Positions 50,930-61,017 of a stretch of DNA of 64,000 bases are shown piece after piece; the first letter of the stretch is position 1, and the number at the start of each line of letters is the position of its first letter. The notes beneath the pieces were generated by a model. That model made no database searches. It saw only the letters and a list, made by a program, of their open reading frames with translations, and was not told where the DNA came from. The stretch comes from Cardiocondyla obscurior. Taxonomy: Eukaryota; Arthropoda; Insecta; Hymenoptera; Formicidae. The stretch is from NCBI RefSeq assembly GCF_019399895.1, contig NC_091873.1, forward strand, positions 4,577,501-4,641,500, read 5' to 3'. The position numbers were made by a program, and so were the translations under genes.

Positions 50930-53400
50930 TGGTTATATCTCGGCTTCTGATGAAAATAAATGTCTGAATAGCCCAAATGCATCTTTTAATTGCTGCACAA
51001 TGTTACGTTGTAAAATTTCAAAATAGTTTTTTTCTGTTTTTTGGCCATATCTCGGTTTGATGAAAATAAAAAGCCCAAATAACCCGGAAATCATCTATTT
51101 TAAATGCCGCACAATGCTACGTTGTAAAATTTCAAAATATTTTTTCCGTTTTTAGCCATATCTCGGTTCTGATGAAAATAAATAGCTCCAAATAGGCCCG
51201 AATTCATCTATTTTGAATGCCGCACAATCCTACGTTGTAAAATTTCAAAAATATTTTTTTTCGTTTTTTGGCCATATTTCGGCTGCTGGTGAAAATAGAA
51301 AGCTCAGAATAGGCCCTTATGCATTTTTTTAATTGCCGCACAATGCTACGTTGTAAAATTTCAAAATTATTTTCTTTCGTTTTTTGGCCATATCTCGGCT
51401 TCTGATGAAAATAAAAAGCTTTGAATAGGAACTAAATGCATCTATTTTGAAATGCCGCACAATGCTATGTTGTTAAATTTCTCAAAATATTTTTCTGTTT
51501 TTTATTATAGTCTCTCGGCTTCGATGAAAATAAAAAGCTCCGAATAGGCCCAAATGCATCTATTTTAAATGCCGCACAATGCTATGTTGTTAAATTTCAA
51601 AAATATTTTTTTTTGTTTTTTGGCCATATCTCAACTGCTGGTGAAAATAGAAGGCTCGGAAAAGGCCCGTATGAATTTTTTATAATTGCCGCACAATTCT
51701 ACGTTGTAGAATTTCAAAAATATTTTCTTTTGTTTTTTGGCCACATCTCGGCTTCTGATGAAAATAAAATACTCCAAATAGACCCGAATTCATCTATTTT
51801 GAATGCCGCACAATGCTACGTTGTAAAATTTCAAAAATATTTTCTTTCTTGGCCATATCTCGGCTTCGATGAAAATAAAAGTCTGAATAGGCCCAAATGC
51901 ACCTAATTTGAATGCCGCACAATGCTACGTTGTAAAATTTCAAAATATTTTCGTCTGTTTTTTGGCCATTTCTCGGCTTCCGATGAAAATAAAAGGCTCG
52001 GAATAGGCCCGTATGCATCTTTTTTAATTGCCGCACAATGCTACGTTGTAAAATTTCAAAATATTTTTTTTCGTTTTTTGGCAATATCTCGGTTTCTGAT
52101 GAAAATAAATAGCTCCGAATAGGCCCAAATGCATCTATTTTGAATGCCGCACAATGCTATGTTGTTAAATTTCAAAATATTTTTTTCGTTTTTTGGCCAT
52201 ATCTCGGATGAAAATAAAAAGTTCCGAATAGGCCCAAATGCATCTATTTTGAATGCTGCACAATGCTATGTTGTTAAATTTCAAAATATTTTTTTTCGTT
52301 TTTTGGCCATATCTCGGCTTCTGATGAAAATAAAGTTCCGGCCCAAATGCATCAATTTTGAATGCCACACAATGCTATGTTGTTAAATTTCAAAATATTT
52401 TTTGTTTTTTGGCCATATTTCGCTGCTTGTGAAAAATAGAAGGCTCGGAATAGGCCCGTATACATTTTTTTTTTAATTGCCGCACACATGTTGTAAAAAT
52501 TCTCATAAAAATATTTTCTTTCGTTTTTTGGCCATATCTCGGCTTCTTGAAAATTAAAAGTCTGAATAAGCCCAAATGCACCTAATTTGAATGCCGCACA
52601 ATGCTACGTTGTAAAATTTCAAAATATTTTCGTTCGTTTTTTGGCCATATCTCGGCTTCCGATGAAAATAAAGGCTCGGAATAGGCCCGTATGCATCTTT
52701 TCAATTGCTGCACAATGCTACGTTGTAAAATTTCAAAATATTTTTTTTTCGTTTTGGCAATATCTCGGTTTCTGATGAAAATAAATAACCTGAATAGGCC
52801 CAAATGCATCTATTTTGAATGCCGCACAATGCTATGTTGTTAAATTTCAAAAATATTTTTTTATGTTTTTTGGTTATATCTCGGCTTCTGATGAAAATAA
52901 AATGCTCCGAATAGGCCCAAATGCATCTTTTTTAATTGCCGCACAATGCTACGTTGTAAAATTTCAAAAATAGTTTTTTTCGTTTTTTGGCCATATCTCG
53001 GCTTCTGATGAAAATAAAAAGCTCCAAATAAACCCGAAATCATCTATTTTAAATGCCGCACAATGCTACGTTGTAAAATTTCAAAAATATTTTTTTCCGT
53101 TTTTTAGCCATATCTCGGCTTCTGATGAAAATAAATAGCTCCAAATAGGCCCGAATTCATCTATTTTGAATGCCGCACAATCCTACGTTGTAAAATTTCA
53201 AAAATATTTTTTTTCTGCTTTTTGGCCATATCACAGAAAACAGAAGGCCTGGAATAGGCCTTATGCATTTTTTTTTTAATTGCCGCACAATGCTACGTTG
53301 TAAAATCTCCCAAAAATTATTTTCTTTCGTTTTTGGCCATATCTCGGCTTCTGATGAAAATAAAAGCTTTGAATATTCAAATGCATCTATTTTTGAATGC
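50930..53400. repeat. satellite B higher-order block, distal copies
   Basis: Two further copies of the rare-variant block seen at 43780, carrying more small indels than that copy. Their order and offsets show that segments of several kilobases were duplicated inside the array. Confidence 0.65.
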
Positions 53401-54513
53401 CGCACAATGCTATGTTGTTAAATTTCAAAATATTTTTTTCGTTTTTTTGGCTATATCTCGGCTTCTGATGAAAAATTTCTTAAAGTCTGAATAGGCCCTA
53501 AATGCACTAATTTGAATGTGCTGCACAATGCTACGTTGTAAAATTCAAAATATATTTTCTTTTCGTTTTTTGGCCATTTCTCGGCTTCCGATGAAAATAA
53601 AAGGCTCGGAATAGGCCCGTATGCATCTTTTTTAATTGCCGCACAATGCTACGTTGTAAAATTTCAAAAATAGTTTTTTTCGTTTTTTGGCAATATCTCG
53701 GTTTCTGATGAAAATAAACAGTCTGAATAGCCTCAAATGCATCTATTTTGAATGCCGCACAATGCTATGTTGTTAAATTTCAAAAATATTTTTTTTCGTT
53801 TTTTGGCCATATCTCGGCTTTTGATGAAAATAAAAAGTTCCGAATAGGCCCAAATGCATCTATTTTGAATGCTGCACAATGCTATGTTGTTAAATTTCAA
53901 AATATTTTTTCTTGTTTTTTGGCCATATTTCGCTGCTTTTGTGAAAATAGAAGGCCTGGAATAGGCCTGTATGCATCTTTTTAATTGCCGCACAATGCTA
54001 CGTTGTAAAATTTTAAAATATTTTTTTCGTTTTTTGGCAATAATATCTCGGTTTCTGATGAAAAATAAATAGCCCGAATAGGCCCAAATGCATCTATTTT
54101 GAATGCCGCACAATGCTATGTTGTTAAATTTCTAAAAATATTTTTTATGTTTTGGTTATATCTCGGCTTCTGAAAATAAGAAGCTCCGAATAGGCCTCGC
54201 TAAATGCATCTTTGTGAATTGCTTTCGCACAATGCTACGTTGTAAAATTTCAAAATAGTTTTTTTCGTTTTTGGCCATATCTCGGCTTCTGATGAAAATA
54301 AAAGCTTTGAATAGGCCCGAATGCATCTTTTCTAATTGCCGCACAATCGTTATGTTGTTAAATTTCAAAATATTTTTTTTCGTTTTTTTTGGTTATATCT
54401 CGGCTTCTGACAAAATAAAAACTTAGGCCTGAATTCATTTATATTGAATGCTGCACAATGCTATGTTGTTAAATTTCAAAAATATTTTGTTTGTTTTTGT
54501 CATATCTCGGCTG

Positions 54514-56280
54514 TTACTAAAGAATCAGACCATGAAGGGGGAGTTTATTTTCGTTTTGAAACGGTTGTATAATCGGAGGAGGAGCAACACGCCACTCTCG
54601 GGAAGTGCTTGAATTATGGCATTATCTATTTGATCCAAAGCCGGGGAGGACGATTTTGGAGCTAGAAATGGCCATGTTTAATTCATTAAGAGAGAGGGTT
54701 ATCAGAAGAATAGTTACATAATTGCTGCTATTTTTTTCACGTCTCAGTGAAGCACCAAAAAGAGATTGAAAGGGAGATGCAGTAGAAGGGCAAAGTTTAT
54801 TCAGTGCTGCATTTGAATGCTTCTTCCTAATTTGATTGAGAAAATGAAGAGGAAAAAATTGTTAGAGTTAACGTCTTTTTTCTGAAGGATTTGATAGATT
54901 TCAAATGTATGGAGTAGGAGTTTGCTGTCAAAGGAATTGCAAAATGACACCTCATCCCTAAACTCTTTTGTTTAAATAAAGTTCTTCGACATGAGGGTCT
55001 CTTTTTGTACATATTTAAATTATCTAAAGATGGGTTTGTTTGAAGGTGTTTAACACCAAATTTCAGCACCGTGGCTTGAGAGCAGAATCATTCCACCAAA
55101 AGCACGGCATTAGATTTAAGAGTTAACTTCTTTAGTGATGAACGTTTTAGGTGGATTTTCCCTAAGATTGATAATATTAATAATATGATTTTTAATAATG
55201 CTAATAAATTTATCATATTCTTTAAGAGAACTTTCTGAATAAACAAATTCGAGTTGTATTGATTTTGCAGCTAAATTGTCAGATAGAAGAGTAATTTCTT
55301 CAGTTCATTGCTAAATTTGTAAACAAAATTTTGTTAACGTTGATTTTTAAGACATATGGTTGTAACAACCGGATAATAATCACTGCTCAACAGGTCTGAA
55401 GCATAGTATAAGATGAACAAAAGGGGACTAAATTAAGCGAGGATAGTGAGAGGTCAATAATAGAAAAACAATCGTGGGGATAAGAAGGGTTAGGATTGCT
55501 ATCATTAAGTATGTGTAAATCAAAGTCTTCAATAAAGGAAGGAGTTTTCCTCCAAAGCCGTCAGTTTTTGGGTACATGACCATGCTTGATACAGTGAGCA
55601 TTGAGTCACCTAATATAAGAACATATTTAGCTAAGTGAGATAATTGAAAAATTTTAGTCATAGTAGAGTTTGATGTGATGGCTCCCGGATGTCTATATAT
55701 GTTAATGATTGTAAAATCATCTTGGAAGAATGGTGATTCCAAGAATTTCGATTGACGGATCTTTAATGTGAGATAGATCTAAAGGAAAATTTAATATTGG
55801 ATTTAATTGCAATACATACCACTTTCTCCAGGAATAGTAATATCTTTTCTAATGTTAAACCCATTAATGGATAATTTTTTTATTGGGGGATAAAGTGTTT
55901 CCTGAAGAAGTATAATATGATGTGAAGACCAAGCCATCTAATTTCGGATCTTTATTTGGAAAAGCCTCTACAGTTCCATTGAATAATGGAAGTGTTGATA
56001 TTCTTATTTTTCATATTATTTTTGTTGTGATAGACATTAGAAGGATGAGATGGAATTGACGTGAACCTTTTAATTGAAGATTCATCGATAGAGATAGAAT
56101 GAGGAGAGGAGGCAGAAATTTGGTTAACAATAGAAACAAGAGTTGGTAGACGATCCTCTAGATTCTTGAAAAAGGTTATGAAAAAGGTGGAATCGAAGGA
56201 TAATATTGCTGAGAACAGTGATGGGAATTTTAGCTCCGAGCAACATCTATGTTGCTGGAGTGGGGGATCACGCACACACG
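54514..56280 (-). pseudogene. decayed LINE (endonuclease and start of reverse transcriptase), cut by satellite
   Basis: Read on minus, a short C-terminal ORF1-like piece (56275-56010) runs into IIQWNCRGFSK at ~55990, the start of an apurinic-type endonuclease. LQETL follows at ~55915 in the next frame. Then come FTIINIYRHPG (~55720), LILGDS (~55620, the GDFN position with the Asn lost), and KTDGFGGKLLPL (~55560). A basic linker lies at ~55069-54827. Around 54700-54625 sequence resembling the N-terminal reverse-transcriptase region (NELNMAISSSK) appears, and the next frame fits the PGLDQ-type continuation. Several frameshifts and stops make it dead. The copy ends at 54513, where satellite B begins, before the catalytic YADD. 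Style suggests the Jockey/I group, not certain. Confidence 0.75.
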
Positions 56281-56520
56281 CCGGCGTCCTATCGGTGAGC
56301 GCGCTTCGCTCGGCTTTAGAAGAGGGACAGATATATGTTCCGTCTTCGTCGCCAGGCAGCTACGATTCGTGGGCGACGAGTCGTAGCCTTCGAGTTACAG
56401 TGACCCAAGACGAGTGCTCGCATCGTGCGAGCCGCGTGAATCGCGGGCACCAAGATGCACATGTTTTTTTTTTTTTTTTTTACAGGCTGTATGTTAGAAT
56501 ATGATGTGGTCTTCCGCACT
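56281..56520. other. GC-rich hairpin-dense segment and 18-base T run
   Basis: This patch is far richer in GC than its surroundings. Perfect or near-perfect inverted repeats lie at 56297-56311 (GAGCG/CGCTC), 56360-56386 (CTACGATTCGT/ACGAGTCGTAG, one mismatch), 56416-56432 (GCTCGCA/TGCGAGC, 3-base loop) and 56432-56446 (CCGCG/CGCGG). A T run follows at 56464-56481. It could be the structured 5' end of the minus-strand LINE at lower coordinates, or an unrelated short retroposed RNA gene with its A tail on minus. The reading frame through it is not supported as a gene. Confidence 0.5.
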
Positions 56521-56602
56521 ACCCAGGAGGTGCCACTTACAGTGCGTTAGGTTTTTTAACGTGGACCTTCGTCAGTAGCCATATCATACCACATTTCTGA
56601 AT

Positions 56603-56866
56603 TGTCCAACACGCAAAGTGTCCATAAACTTAATATTAAATTGTTAATAAATAAAACTGTTCAACACGCGAAAGTGTCCGACAAACAATATTGAATTAAT
56701 AAAAAAACTGTCCAACACACAAAGTGTCCGACGAAACTGTCAATACGCAAAGTATCCGACAAATTTAATTTCAAATTGATAATAAATAGCTGTCCAACGC
56801 AAGTGTCCTACAAATTTAATTTTAAATTAATAATAAATAAACTGTCCAACACGCAAAGTGTCCGAC
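56603..56866. repeat. six short hairpin repeats (CTGTCCAACACGCAAAGTGTCC)
   Basis: Six copies start at about 56603, 56657, 56708, 56736, 56790 and 56841, separated by AT-rich filler such as AAATTTAATTTTAAATTAATAA. Each holds ACAC-GCAAA-GTGT or a variant that can fold into a small stem. In copy four both arms changed together (ATAC/GTAT), so the pairing is kept. They lie just beyond the C-terminal end of the hAT transposase relic and could be subterminal transposase-binding repeats of that element. Confidence 0.7.
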
Positions 56867-56920
56867 AAACAATATTGAATTAATTATTAAACTTCTTTTT
56901 TTTTTTCATAAATAAATTAT

Positions 56921-57870
56921 TTATAGCATTGTAGACGTGGAAGGACCAGCCATGTCACAATCATCTGCAGTATATAATGTTAGATGACTTTCTTGTTTTT
57001 TATGACATGTAGAATATAATTTGTCTGTTGACATTAAAGATAAATGCTCTTCATTGATGTTAATATTTAGAGCGGTTTCCTTTCTCGCTTTTAATGCTGA
57101 CTTAAACACGCATAAAGCATTTACGTTTGCAGGTGCAAGTTTGTTTCGTTTTTTAGTTTTTATATCTGGTAAAAAGGAAAAGATTCTTTCGGAATCGGCA
57201 TTTGAATTTGGCAATGATCTAACAGCATTCAAGACAGACTTCGATTAGGATATCGATGACTTTTTAAAATTTTTCCACAATTCATCAAACTCTAATATTG
57301 CTAACAAATCTTTATCTGATTCTGAAAAATCTTTGTATAATGCAAACCACTCTTTCTTCAAATCTTTTCATCAAAGTCTCCAAGGTACTCACGATATAAG
57401 AACATCTGAAATGAACTTTCTCTATTACTATCGCGTAAAGCCGTATTAAATTCAAAAACTTTTAATTTTGATAAAGGCATCACGTATTAGTGACCTTTGC
57501 AAATGTCTTGTGCAACTGTTACGTAAAATTGCAAACAATCTCGTCGAATGTTAGCAACAACGCATCTGCATATATTCCATGGTAAATTATTTAGATATAT
57601 TCGACATTTTTCTCCTAAATATTTCATTTATTGAAATTTGATTTTCTGTTTTTATCAAACTCTGGCATATCAATTTCTTTTAAACTGCTTAATAGCTCAA
57701 GTTTTAAAAAATTTCTACAAATGCCACATAAAAATTCTAAAGATTTTCTGTTTAATACTTGGATTCTTGTTTCTAAGCTTTGGAAAAAGAGATTGAAAGA
57801 ATTAAAATGATACAAAATAGGTTTTAAAAATAATAGGTAAGCTTTGTATCAGGTTTTTGCATTACGAAAG
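56921..57870 (-). pseudogene. hAT-type transposase relic, C-terminal part
   Basis: On minus, the last 103 codons (57232-56921) are open and contain LPNSNADSERIFSF followed by KTKKRNKLAPANVNAL, the hallmark of the hAT C-terminal dimerisation region, then a stop. Upstream (57620-57240) the similarity continues in alternating frames with stops. An earlier piece (57815-57624) has HFNSFNLFFQSLETRIQ, matching the region of these proteins after the WLSR motif. The N-terminal side is interrupted at 57871 by an inverted-repeat element and resumes at 63753. hAT transposases cut and paste DNA with 8 bp target duplications; this copy is dead. Confidence 0.8.
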
Positions 57871-57872
57871 TA

Positions 57873-57888
57873 AGGTAACTGGGGGGTT
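57873..57888. repeat. left terminal inverted repeat of the DNA element
   Basis: AGGTAACTGGGGGGTT, preceded by the TA target duplication; complementary to the right end at 63734-63750. Confidence 0.8.
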
Positions 57889-58517
57889 CGCGACATCTTT
57901 AGAGCACCGACTCTAGTTTTATATTATTTACGAACGGAATAAATTATCAAATTAAAATCAGAATAATTTTAATAGCAGTAAATATTTTTAGTGAGATTCA
58001 CCCTTAGTTTCAGTTTAATTATTTAGATTTTAAAATAAATAATTATTTTATTAATGGTTTTTATTGCCTGAGTTTCTGACACTTATGAAGCGCTCTATTG
58101 CAGATTCTGACACTAACAAGTATGCAGTTTCTGACATTCATGCGGTACTTTCTGATGCTACGATTATTCAGTTTTTGACACTTTGAAATGTCATAATCGA
58201 AAAGTATAAAGGTTATATATGTAGTGTCAAAAACTACATCTAACCGTTATTACGTGATGCACTTAATGACATTGAGAATTTAAAGAAAAAAATAATATAC
58301 AGATAAATTATTTTATGTCTGATCAATAATCTGGTTCATGCTGAACGTGTTACATAACTTTTATGTTATTTGAATACTTATTAATACTAAAAATATATGC
58401 AGTTTTCAATCGCTGTTATTGTGTCGCTAAGTGACGTTCAACAGCCATTGAAAAGCACAAGTCGCTCATTTACTTTAATAATTTAAATACAAAAATTAAA
58501 AAAAAAAGTATCATACA
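57889..58517. other. interior of the DNA element, left of the LINE
   Basis: There is no ORF of note. TTTCTGACACT or a close variant (TTCTGACATT, TTTTTGACACT, and AGTGTCAAAAAC in reverse) occurs near 58073, 58105, 58128, 58151, 58171 and 58220. Two more copies lie near the right end (63708, 63726). The rest is AT-rich. Confidence 0.6.
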
Positions 58518-58534
58518 ATATAAAACAGAAAAAA
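58518..58534 (+). repeat. target site duplication of the LINE, left copy
   Basis: ATATAAAACAGAAAAAA is repeated at 63615-63631 directly after the LINE 3' end. Confidence 0.8.
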
Positions 58535-59192
58535 GACTTTCGTTTCAAATAGCAGAGCGAACGGTTGGTAATGTCCTGAGCGAGTGCATGTAGAAAAAGG
58601 TTTCAGGGGGAGTAAAATAGTTTTCAGAGGTAAAGGAGGTTGGTTTGAGGGAAAGAGGAAGGGTTTTAAGGAGGGCAAGTGAAGGGAAAAGAGCAAAAGG
58701 TAAGAATAAAAGGAAAAATCGGGAAGGTAAGAGGAGTTCATTTTGAGGTTAGGTTGGCGGTGACGAAGGAAAAAGCCGTGGGTAAGACAAAGGAAAAAGA
58801 GGAAGGCAAGGGGGCAAAGGAGAGAGGTAGAATTATCAAAGACAAAGAGAAAAGAGAGATAAGGAAAATTGAAAAATGAACCGAACAGGAAAAAGGAAAT
58901 GTGGAGAGTGGAAATGAGGAAAGAAAAGAGGAAAAAGGAGAAAGAGAAAATAAAAAAGAAAATCGGGAAGGCCTGCAAGGTAGAGATGTTAAGAAAGAGA
59001 AAGGGCTAACAGCATGCCAATTTTGGAAGCGTGGAAGCAGGAGAAAGGAAGGAAAGGCAGGAAGAAAAAGGCGAAATAGAAATTTGGAAGGATTTAGGAA
59101 AAGTGTGAAAGTGTACAGATCACCGGTGAAAGCAACAGGAGAGGGAGGTGAAGGGGAATAAGCAAGGAAGGTTTGAAGAGGTAATAAAGGAA
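58535..59192 (+). other. LINE 5' region
   Basis: It begins GACTTTCGTTTCAAATAGC. The first ~100 bp are balanced in composition; the rest is purine-rich with short Lys/Glu/Gly-rich open frames (58679-58879, 58901-59161) that may be frameshifted N-terminal parts of ORF1 or untranslated leader. I cannot tell which. Confidence 0.5.
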
Positions 59193-59921
59193 ATGAGAAG
59201 TGGATTTGCAAGGATTCAAGCGCAGATGGAGGAAGTAAGGGAAATAAAGGTACAAATAAGGAAAGAAATAGAAGAATTGAAGATAATATGGAAAAAAGAG
59301 AAGATAGACTTAGAGAAAAGAATGGACGAGATGGAAAAAAGAATAAAGGAAAAAAAATATGAGGGAGGTAAACTGGAAATACCAGAAGAAATACAGGGAA
59401 AGGTTTTGAGTTTAGAAGAAAGAACGAGAATGCTGGAAATGGCAAAAGAAAGAGAAAAGAAAGAATGGAGGAAAAACAATTTAATAATAAGAGGTATAAA
59501 GATAAAAAGTGAGGAAAAAAAGGCGCTGAAAGAACAAGTGGGAGAAATAATAGAAGCAACAGGAGTGAAAGCAAAGATAGAGGATGTAAATAAGATAGGA
59601 GGAGTAAATAAAGGAGGTTATAGTATGGTGTGGGTAAAGATGGAAAGTTTTAAAGAAAAATTGGAAATATTAAGATGTAAGGGAAAATTAAAAGACAGGA
59701 CGGAATGGATAGGAGACGATCTGACAGAATACGAAAGGAAAGTGGAATGGCTCATAAAGAGAGAAGCGGATAAATTGAAAAGAGAAGGAAAACAGGTAAA
59801 AATAGGGTACAAGAAGATATGGGTAAATAAAGAAATGTGGATATGGGATGACCTGAAGGAAGAATTGAGAAAATGGGATGGTGCGAAAGAATTTGAAAAA
59901 GAAGGAATAAAAGAAAGGTGA
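59193..59921 (+). CDS. LINE ORF1 protein (coiled coil plus RNA-binding-type region)
   Basis: The first ATG of the frame is at 59193, with the frame open about 45 nt upstream. The ~242-residue product starts with a strongly helical Lys/Glu segment in heptads (residues ~1-100: QMEEVREIKVQIRKEIEELK and following). It continues with WRKNNLIIRGI (~ residue 93), KIEDVNKIGG and a basic end with KIWVNKEMWIWDD. This order, coiled coil then a (K/R)NNLIIRG-type beginning of an RRM-like domain, is that of L1-type ORF1 proteins, which bind the element's RNA and form trimers. It ends at TGA 59919-59921, about 54 nt before the first ATG of ORF2. Confidence 0.75.
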   Translation: MRSGFARIQAQMEEVREIKVQIRKEIEELKIIWKKEKIDLEKRMDEMEKRIKEKKYEGGKLEIPEEIQGKVLSLEERTRMLEMAKEREKKEWRKNNLIIRGIKIKSEEKKALKEQVGEIIEATGVKAKIEDVNKIGGVNKGGYSMVWVKMESFKEKLEILRCKGKLKDRTEWIGDDLTEYERKVEWLIKREADKLKREGKQVKIGYKKIWVNKEMWIWDDLKEELRKWDGAKEFEKEGIKER

Positions 59922-59974
59922 TAGCAGATAGACTAAATGCAAGTTTTTAAAAAGAGGCGGAAGAAGAGAACGAA

Positions 59975-61017
59975 ATGAGCTGGAAAAAGTGGAGAAAAAG
60001 AGAGGAAGGAGAAAAAGAAAAGGATGAAGAAAAAATAGAAAAAGGAAAGATAAAAGACAAAAGAAAAAGAAAGGAGAAAAAGGAGAAAGGAAAAGGAAAA
60101 GGCGGAGGTAAAAGACAGAAACGTGAGAATAGTTTTTTGGAATGTGGCAGGAATAGAAAACAAGGATGAAGATTTTTGGAAGAACATGGAAAAATGGGAG
60201 GTGATATATATGTGTGAAACTTGGTTGGAAGAAAAAATGGAAGGGGTTAAAAGTAAACTGCCAAAGGGCTATAAATGGATAAATAAGGGGGCAGAAAAAA
60301 AAAATAAGAAGGGAGGGCAATGGGGGAATGGTGATGGGATGGAAGGAGGAATTGGAAGGAGAGGAAGAATTAGAATTTAAAGATAGAAAAGAAATGATAG
60401 GAATAAAGATAAAAAGTGGAAAGGTATGGTGGAAAATAGCAGGGGTATACGTAAATGAGGATTTAGAAGACATAACAGAGAACATGAGAAATTGGATGGA
60501 TGAAAAAGAGGAAGGAACGAGATATCTGATAGGAGGAGACTTTAATGTGAGGACGGGAGAAGAGGGCGGGCTATGGGATGAGGAAAAAGAAGAAGAAGAC
60601 AAGGAAGAGAGAAAAAGGAAAACAAAAGATAAAAAAATTACAGGAAAAGGAAAAAAATTTTGTAAAGCTCTGGAAGAAGCAGGATGGGGAATAGTTAATG
60701 GTTGTACAAGAGGAGATGAAGAGGGTGAATGGACATATGTAGGGGGAAGAGGAAAAACAGTAATAGATTATGTGATCAGTAATGTGGAATCAAAAGGAGA
60801 AATAGTAGAAATGAAGGTGGGGGAAGAAGTGGACTCAGACCACTTACCGTTAATAGTGACGATTAAAAGGGAGGGAGAAAAGAGGAGAAGATGCAAATAT
60901 GGTATAAAAAAGAGCACGAGACTGGCTTGGGGTGAGAAGGAGAGGAAAATGTTCAGGGAAAAATATAAAGAAAAAGAGAAAAGAAATCAATACGGAGGAA
61001 AATTGGAGAAGTTTTAG
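59975..61017 (+). pseudogene. LINE ORF2, N-terminal basic region and endonuclease (frameshifted)
   Basis: ATG at 59975 opens a Lys/Glu-rich leader. At ~60120 the frame changes and RIVFWNVAGIENKDEDFW begins an apurinic/apyrimidinic-type endonuclease, with CETW at ~60215. A second frame change near 60305-60330 leads to IAGVYVNEDL, GGDFNVRTGEEGG (~60532-60570, catalytic GDFN), a long Lys/Glu insert, VIDYVISN and SDHLPLIV (~60837-60860, catalytic SDH). This domain nicks the target DNA. Key residues are present, so the copy is recently broken or the indels are consensus errors in purine runs. 61018-61315 is a frame-broken linker. Confidence 0.85.

Larger units (their letters stand above)
14175..54513. 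repeat. satellite B (about 117 bp unit, about 350 copies)
   Basis: A 40.3 kb uninterrupted array. A full unit reads, in pieces, GCCGCACAATGCTAYGTTGT, WAAATTTCAAAAATATTTTT, TTTCGTTTTTTGGCCATATC, TCGGCTTCTGATGAAAATAA, AAAGCTCCGAATAGGCCC, AAATGCATCTATTTTGAAT. Consecutive full units start at 29961, 30078 and 30195, that is 117 bp; others are 110-118 bp through homopolymer and small indels. Linked variants exist: one has GCTGCTGGTGAAAATAGAAG, CCCGTATGCATC and TTTTTTAATT and is normally followed by a TACGTTGTAAAATTT unit; others have TATGTTGTTAAATTT. No transposon or unrelated sequence interrupts it. The last ~10 kb is more degenerate. Confidence 0.95.

Noticed and set aside
14173..54368. More than a hundred reading frames of 60-210 codons on both strands
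   Set aside because: All are translations of satellite B units; no unit-independent sequence, promoter or splice pattern supports a gene.
10353..54513. CRISPR-like array of direct repeats
   Set aside because: Units are contiguous without unique spacers and the context is eukaryotic.
14175..54513. Telomeric array
   Set aside because: The ~117 bp unit is not a telomere repeat, no TTAGG runs are present, and transposon sequence lies on both sides.
54827..55069. Separate 80-codon minus-strand gene
   Set aside because: Position, strand and basic Arg/Lys pattern fit the linker between endonuclease and reverse transcriptase of the decayed LINE.
56166..56504. 112-codon + strand frame
   Set aside because: It joins antisense of LINE sequence to a GC-rich hairpin region and ends in the T run; no protein signature.
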